Assembly (NCBI GenBank): GCA_016699575.1
Contig: CP064979.1
Coordinates: 1,798,001 to 1,862,000 of the forward strand
Source: Flavobacteriales bacterium
GTDB taxonomy: Bacteria > Bacteroidota > Bacteroidia > Flavobacteriales_F > PHOS-HE28
Direction of reading: 5' to 3'
Length of the DNA stretch: 64,000 bases
Shown: in pieces, positions 60,100 through 64,000 of the stretch
Position numbering within the stretch: position 1 is the stretch's first letter
Layout: each line of letters opens with the position of its first letter
Made by a program: the position numbers and the translations under genes
Notes under the pieces: generated by a model
Seen by the model: the letters and a program-made list of their open reading frames with translations, nothing else
Told to the model about the DNA's origin: nothing
Databases searched by the model: none

Positions 60100-63000
60100 G
60101 TGCGAACGACCTCCATCCTCCTGAAACGCTGCCTTGTGTCGACGGCCTGTGCCTTGGCGATCATGCCCGTCACCTTGGCCCAAAACGCTCAGTTGCCCAC
60201 CATGGGCAAGGAGTTCTGGGCGGGTTTCATGCGCAACGCGTACAACGCCCAGAACCTGCGCATTTCCATCAGCAGCCAGGTGGCCACCAGTGGTACGGTA
60301 AGCATCCCTCAACAGGGGTGGAGCATGCCGTTCACCGTCACGGCAGGTGGCGTGACGAACATCGCGGTGCCCGTCACGGCCGAGAACGTGCTGGGCGATG
60401 TGGTAGGCGACAAAGGCGTGCACATCGTTGCCAATGACAGTGTCAGCGTGGTGGCCACCAACTTCCAGAACTTCAGCGTGGACGGTGCGCAGATCCTGCC
60501 CGTTGGTTCGCTTGGGCTCAACTACCGTGTGGATGCCGGGCCGGGCCTGATCGGCTTCAACAACTTCTACCGGAGCGAGTTCCTGATCGTCGCAACGGAG
60601 AACGGTACGCAAGTGACGATCACACCTTCCGTGGACACCGATGGCGGTCACGCCGCGGGTGTGCCGTACACGGTGGACCTGGATGCCGGCGAGACCTACC
60701 AAGTGATGAGCGCTCTGGAGACCACTGACCTGACCGGCACTACGGTGGTAGGAACGGTGCTTAATGGCCCCTGCCGTCCTTTCGCGGTTTTCGGCGGGAG
60801 CATGTGCGCCAACGTGCCCACCGGCTGCCCTGCGTGCGATCACATCTTCGAACAATGCCTGCCGCTGGAAACATGGGGCACGGACTTCCACACGGTGATG
60901 CTGCCCGGCATGAACACGTACACCTACCGCGTAATGGCCGACCAGAACGCAACCAGCGTAACGATCGACAACGGTGCGCCCACCTTGCTCAACGCAGGCC
61001 AGAGCCTTGTGGTGAACGGAGCGACCACCACCGTCTGTATCCATGCCGACAAACCCGTGAGCGCCGCGCAGATCAATGAAGGTTTCAACTGCAGCGGTGC
61101 CGGCGACCCGAGCATGGTGCTCCTTTCGCCACAAGACCGGCTGAGCAACAAGGGCCGTTGGACGACCATGGCCAGCGGACAGATCACCACGCACCGCGTG
61201 GCCGTGGTGATGCCGGCTGCAGGGCTTGGCCAGTTGCAATTGGACGGGAACGTCGTCGGCAACGGCCCGTTCCAGCCTTACGCGGCGTGCCCCGGTATGG
61301 TGCATGGCACCGTGCAAGTAAGCGCTGGCGTGCACCGCTTGGAGTCGCCTGTGGGCTTCCTGGCCTACGCTTATGGCTGGGGCATGGGCGAGAGCTACGG
61401 GTTCACCATCGGGGATCGCACCACGCCCACCACGCCCGTTGACACCGTGATCTGCGCAAGCGGACAAGTCAGCTTGCAGGGGCCCGCTGGTTTCACCACG
61501 TACGAATGGGCTTTCGCCAGCAATCCCGGCAACATCCTCAGCACGCAGCAGAACTTCGTCTTCACGCCCACCAGCAGCGATACCGTGCTGTGCACCGGCA
61601 CGATCCTGCCGAGCGGCTGCCAGATGACCGAGAGCTTCCTGGTGGAAGCCGTTGTGCAACCGCCGCTGTCGCTTGCAGCAAGCACCACCACGGGCTGCAC
61701 CGCACAACCGATCCAGCTCACTGCCACATTGCCCAACCCTGCCAGCGCCATCTGGAGCTGGAGCCCTGCCAACCTGCTCAATGACCCCACCATCAGCGAT
61801 CCGATCGCCACGGTGAACCAGAGCACCTGGTTCGTGGTGGAGGTGAACACGCCGTTCGGTTGCGATGGTTTGAAGGACAGCATCCTGGTGGACGTGGATC
61901 CCGGCAACGTGGTTTCGTTCGACATCCACACGAACGACAGCATACTGTGCAGTGGCGACCAGGTACCGATGAACGTTGACGTGGAGGCCGTGATCGCACG
62001 CGATGCCTTCAACGCGCCACCAGCGGCGTTCTGGAGCAGTATCCAAGGCGGCACGACCTCCGCGCTGTGCGGCAGCATCACCGGCGATGCGCTCTACTTC
62101 GACGGAGCCGGTGTGCGTAGTGCCACCACCGTCGGGTTCGACGTGTCGAGCGGTGGCTCGGTGCGGTTCACCCTGAAGATCGCGAACGGCGTTGCGCCAT
62201 GCGATGATGCCGATCCCGGCGAGGATGTGGTGCTCGAGTACTCGACCAACGGTGGTGGTGCATGGAGCGCGGCGGCCACGTTCAATGAGGCCAGCTATCC
62301 GCTTTTTTCCCCCGTGGTAGTGCCCATCAACGCTGCCATGCAAAGCGCGAACACGATGTTCCGGCTGAGGCAGCTCGCAAGCAGTGGTGCAGGCCAGGAT
62401 GTCTGGGCCATCGACCAAGTGCTCATCACCACCTGGGACAACACCGTGCTCGACTATTTGTGGACCCCAGCCGCCAGCGTGAGCAACCCTACTGCCATCG
62501 AGCCAATGGCGTTCCCGGCCGCATCGGGCCATCTCAAGGTGGATGCGACGGATCCCATGACCCAGTGCATGTACAGCGATTCGGTGTACTTCACCGTGGG
62601 TGAGATGTTCACGCTGAACGTGACGAACGACTCAGTGATCTGTGCACAGGGGCAAGTGCAGCTGAACGCTGTACCAACGGCCGGAGCAGGCCATCAGTTC
62701 ACCTGGCTGCCGAACAACGGCACACTGAGCAGTACCTCCAGCGCATCGCCGGTCGCCAATACCGCAACCACTACCACCTACACGGTGACGGCCACGAGCC
62801 CCGAGGGTTGCACGGCGAACGAAAGCGTGACCATCACCGTGGGCAACATGAGCAACCTGGTGGTGACGGCCAGCGACAACAGCGTTTGCATGGGTGAGCA
62901 AGTGCAGTTGAACGCCACCGTGACCGGCGGCGCCAACCTGCAATTCGCATGGTCGCCATCGGCATCATTGAACAACGCGAGCATCGCCAACCCGGTTGCA

Positions 63001-64000
63001 ACATTGCCTGGCACAACCACCTACACGGTGACCGTGACGGACGGCCTGACCGGTTGCCAGCTAACGGGCAGCACCACGGTGACGACCAACGTTCCCTATG
63101 TGCTGAACGCAACACAAAGCGATACCGTTTGCAGTGCCCTGGGCATGCAACTAACCGTGGTGCACAACGTCCCGGCACCGCAATACCAATGGGCGCCGGT
63201 GGGCTTCCTCAATGCAGGCAACATCCAGAGCCCCACGATCCTGGTGGACACCTCAGCGACTTACGTGGTGACGGTGACGGACGCGAACGGGTGCGCCGCC
63301 ACCGACACAACACGCATTGTTGTAGCCTTCGATGATCCGGTGCAGCCCCCCGCTGTTTCCATCTGTCAGGGGCAAACCGCAGTGCTCGACGCTGGTTATC
63401 CAGGTATGGACCACTTGTGGAGCACGAACGCCACCACCCAGCAGATCACGGTCACCGCCACGGGGCAATACACCGCTACGATCACCGATGCCATGGGCTG
63501 CACCGCAGTGCGCGAGTTCGACGTAACGGTGAACCCTTTGCCAGTTGCGAACCTTGGACCCGACGTTGAGCTCTGCGGCGCAACAACGCATGTGCTGAAC
63601 GCGAACAGTCCGGGGAACGATGTGCTCTGGAGCACCACGGCAACAACGCAACAGATCACGGTGGGGGCCACGAACGACTACTGGTTGCGCATCACCGATG
63701 TGAACGGTTGTGAGAACAGCGACACCGTGCATGTGGCCTTCCATGCCAACCCGGTGGACAACCTGCAGGATGCTACGGTGTGCAGTACACAGCAAGTGGT
63801 GCTCGACGCCGGGAATCCCGGCAGCACGTTCGAATGGAACACCAACGCGACCACGCAGACCATCGTAGCGGGCACAAGCGGCACCTACATCGTGGAAGTC
63901 ACGACACCACAGAACTGTACGCTCACCTTCGACGCCATTGTGACCCTGGTTCCGCCCGCCATCGTGGACCTCGGCAACGACACCACGCTATGCGCCGGAC
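60100..64000 (+). CDS. Second giant adhesin paralogue, cut by the right edge
   Basis: The plus-strand frame is open from the GTG at 60100 to the window end (1300 codons). The start follows an in-frame TAA at 60070, and a TTG at 60094 is the only other option. A signal peptide (VRTTSILLKRCLVSTACALA...VTLAQ) leads into the same IgGFc-binding-like domain as in the neighbour (GKEFWAGFMRNAYNAQ, FAVFGGSMCANVPTGCPACD). A reelin-like domain sits at about 600-780 (ADPGEDVVLEYSTNGGGAWS, RLRQLASSGAGQDVWAIDQV), followed by many Ig/PKD-like repeats ((N/S)PVA-x-x-T-T-TYTVT). The C-terminus, where a T9SS type B domain is expected, lies outside. Confidence 0.88.
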   Translation, partial: MRTTSILLKRCLVSTACALAIMPVTLAQNAQLPTMGKEFWAGFMRNAYNAQNLRISISSQVATSGTVSIPQQGWSMPFTVTAGGVTNIAVPVTAENVLGDVVGDKGVHIVANDSVSVVATNFQNFSVDGAQILPVGSLGLNYRVDAGPGLIGFNNFYRSEFLIVATENGTQVTITPSVDTDGGHAAGVPYTVDLDAGETYQVMSALETTDLTGTTVVGTVLNGPCRPFAVFGGSMCANVPTGCPACDHIFEQCLPLETWGTDFHTVMLPGMNTYTYRVMADQNATSVTIDNGAPTLLNAGQSLVVNGATTTVCIHADKPVSAAQINEGFNCSGAGDPSMVLLSPQDRLSNKGRWTTMASGQITTHRVAVVMPAAGLGQLQLDGNVVGNGPFQPYAACPGMVHGTVQVSAGVHRLESPVGFLAYAYGWGMGESYGFTIGDRTTPTTPVDTVICASGQVSLQGPAGFTTYEWAFASNPGNILSTQQNFVFTPTSSDTVLCTGTILPSGCQMTESFLVEAVVQPPLSLAASTTTGCTAQPIQLTATLPNPASAIWSWSPANLLNDPTISDPIATVNQSTWFVVEVNTPFGCDGLKDSILVDVDPGNVVSFDIHTNDSILCSGDQVPMNVDVEAVIARDAFNAPPAAFWSSIQGGTTSALCGSITGDALYFDGAGVRSATTVGFDVSSGGSVRFTLKIANGVAPCDDADPGEDVVLEYSTNGGGAWSAAATFNEASYPLFSPVVVPINAAMQSANTMFRLRQLASSGAGQDVWAIDQVLITTWDNTVLDYLWTPAASVSNPTAIEPMAFPAASGHLKVDATDPMTQCMYSDSVYFTVGEMFTLNVTNDSVICAQGQVQLNAVPTAGAGHQFTWLPNNGTLSSTSSASPVANTATTTTYTVTATSPEGCTANESVTITVGNMSNLVVTASDNSVCMGEQVQLNATVTGGANLQFAWSPSASLNNASIANPVATLPGTTTYTVTVTDGLTGCQLTGSTTVTTNVPYVLNATQSDTVCSALGMQLTVVHNVPAPQYQWAPVGFLNAGNIQSPTILVDTSATYVVTVTDANGCAATDTTRIVVAFDDPVQPPAVSICQGQTAVLDAGYPGMDHLWSTNATTQQITVTATGQYTATITDAMGCTAVREFDVTVNPLPVANLGPDVELCGATTHVLNANSPGNDVLWSTTATTQQITVGATNDYWLRITDVNGCENSDTVHVAFHANPVDNLQDATVCSTQQVVLDAGNPGSTFEWNTNATTQTIVAGTSGTYIVEVTTPQNCTLTFDAIVTLVPPAIVDLGNDTTLCAG

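Noticed and set aside
59962..62532. Minus-strand open frame of 856 codons
   Set aside because: It is the shadow of the second adhesin paralogue, whose plus frame is open to the window end and closely matches its neighbour.

Overview
The window looks like chromosome of a GC-rich member of the Bacteroidota, most likely a Flavobacteriales-type organism from an uncultured lineage. The evidence is direct: several secreted proteins end in type IX secretion system (T9SS) sorting domains of the type A kind (15638-17023, 26490-28301, 41382-42545) or the gliding-associated type B kind (55355-59965). The tRNA-Asn gene has a Bacteroidota promoter (TTG, 19 bases, TAnnTTTG), lipoproteins are frequent, and housekeeping genes (acpP-fabF-rnc, ssb, msrC, purN) are of Bacteroidota type. 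No rRNA, CRISPR array, prophage or intact insertion sequence was seen. No intact mobile element larger than two 161-bp MITE-like copies is present.

Left third (1-22333). A cut-off secreted repeat protein is followed by a truncated cation-efflux gene, a coiled-coil lipoprotein, a CHASE3/PAS histidine kinase with an NtrC-type regulator and a lone receiver protein. Next comes an envelope-stress-like stretch of small membrane proteins (DUF1328, beta-barrel, AI-2E-type permease, YtxH, a coiled-coil lipoprotein, a YqjE/YqjK-like pair, NhaA). A LytTR regulator and a T9SS cargo protein follow. A second LytTR two-component system is broken by a frameshift and an in-frame stop. A DUF5694 protein, an erythromycin-esterase-type protein, a relic of msrC and an ankyrin lipoprotein close the region.

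Middle (22575-42545). A 1217-residue NtrY-like histidine kinase, a T9SS repeat protein, an enoyl-CoA hydratase and a ParD/ParE-type toxin-antitoxin pair lie ahead of a Wzx-like flippase whose first codons are also present as a relic upstream of the toxin-antitoxin pair. A lytic transglycosylase with two LysM domains and an M28 peptidase follow. A tightly packed YfiR-like / TPR / HAMP-SpoIIE operon is the best candidate here for an undescribed signalling system. A double-domain universal stress protein and a DUF748 envelope protein come next.

Right third (42542-64000). An ECF sigma factor overlaps a protein with an anti-sigma-like N-terminus, one membrane segment and a barrel-like C-terminus, which is coupled by ATGA to a PKD/T9SS protein. 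Four CCGGCT repeats on one helical face separate this operon from ssb. Then come tRNA-Asn, a PfkB kinase, an exported Fe/Mn superoxide dismutase, a free-standing biotin carrier protein, MarC with RNase HI (coupled by GTGA), purN, acpP-fabF-rnc, msrC (free methionine-R-sulfoxide reductase), an Ig-like lipoprotein, and two giant tandem paralogous adhesins with an IgGFc-binding-like N-terminus and a reelin-like domain. The second of these runs off the right edge.
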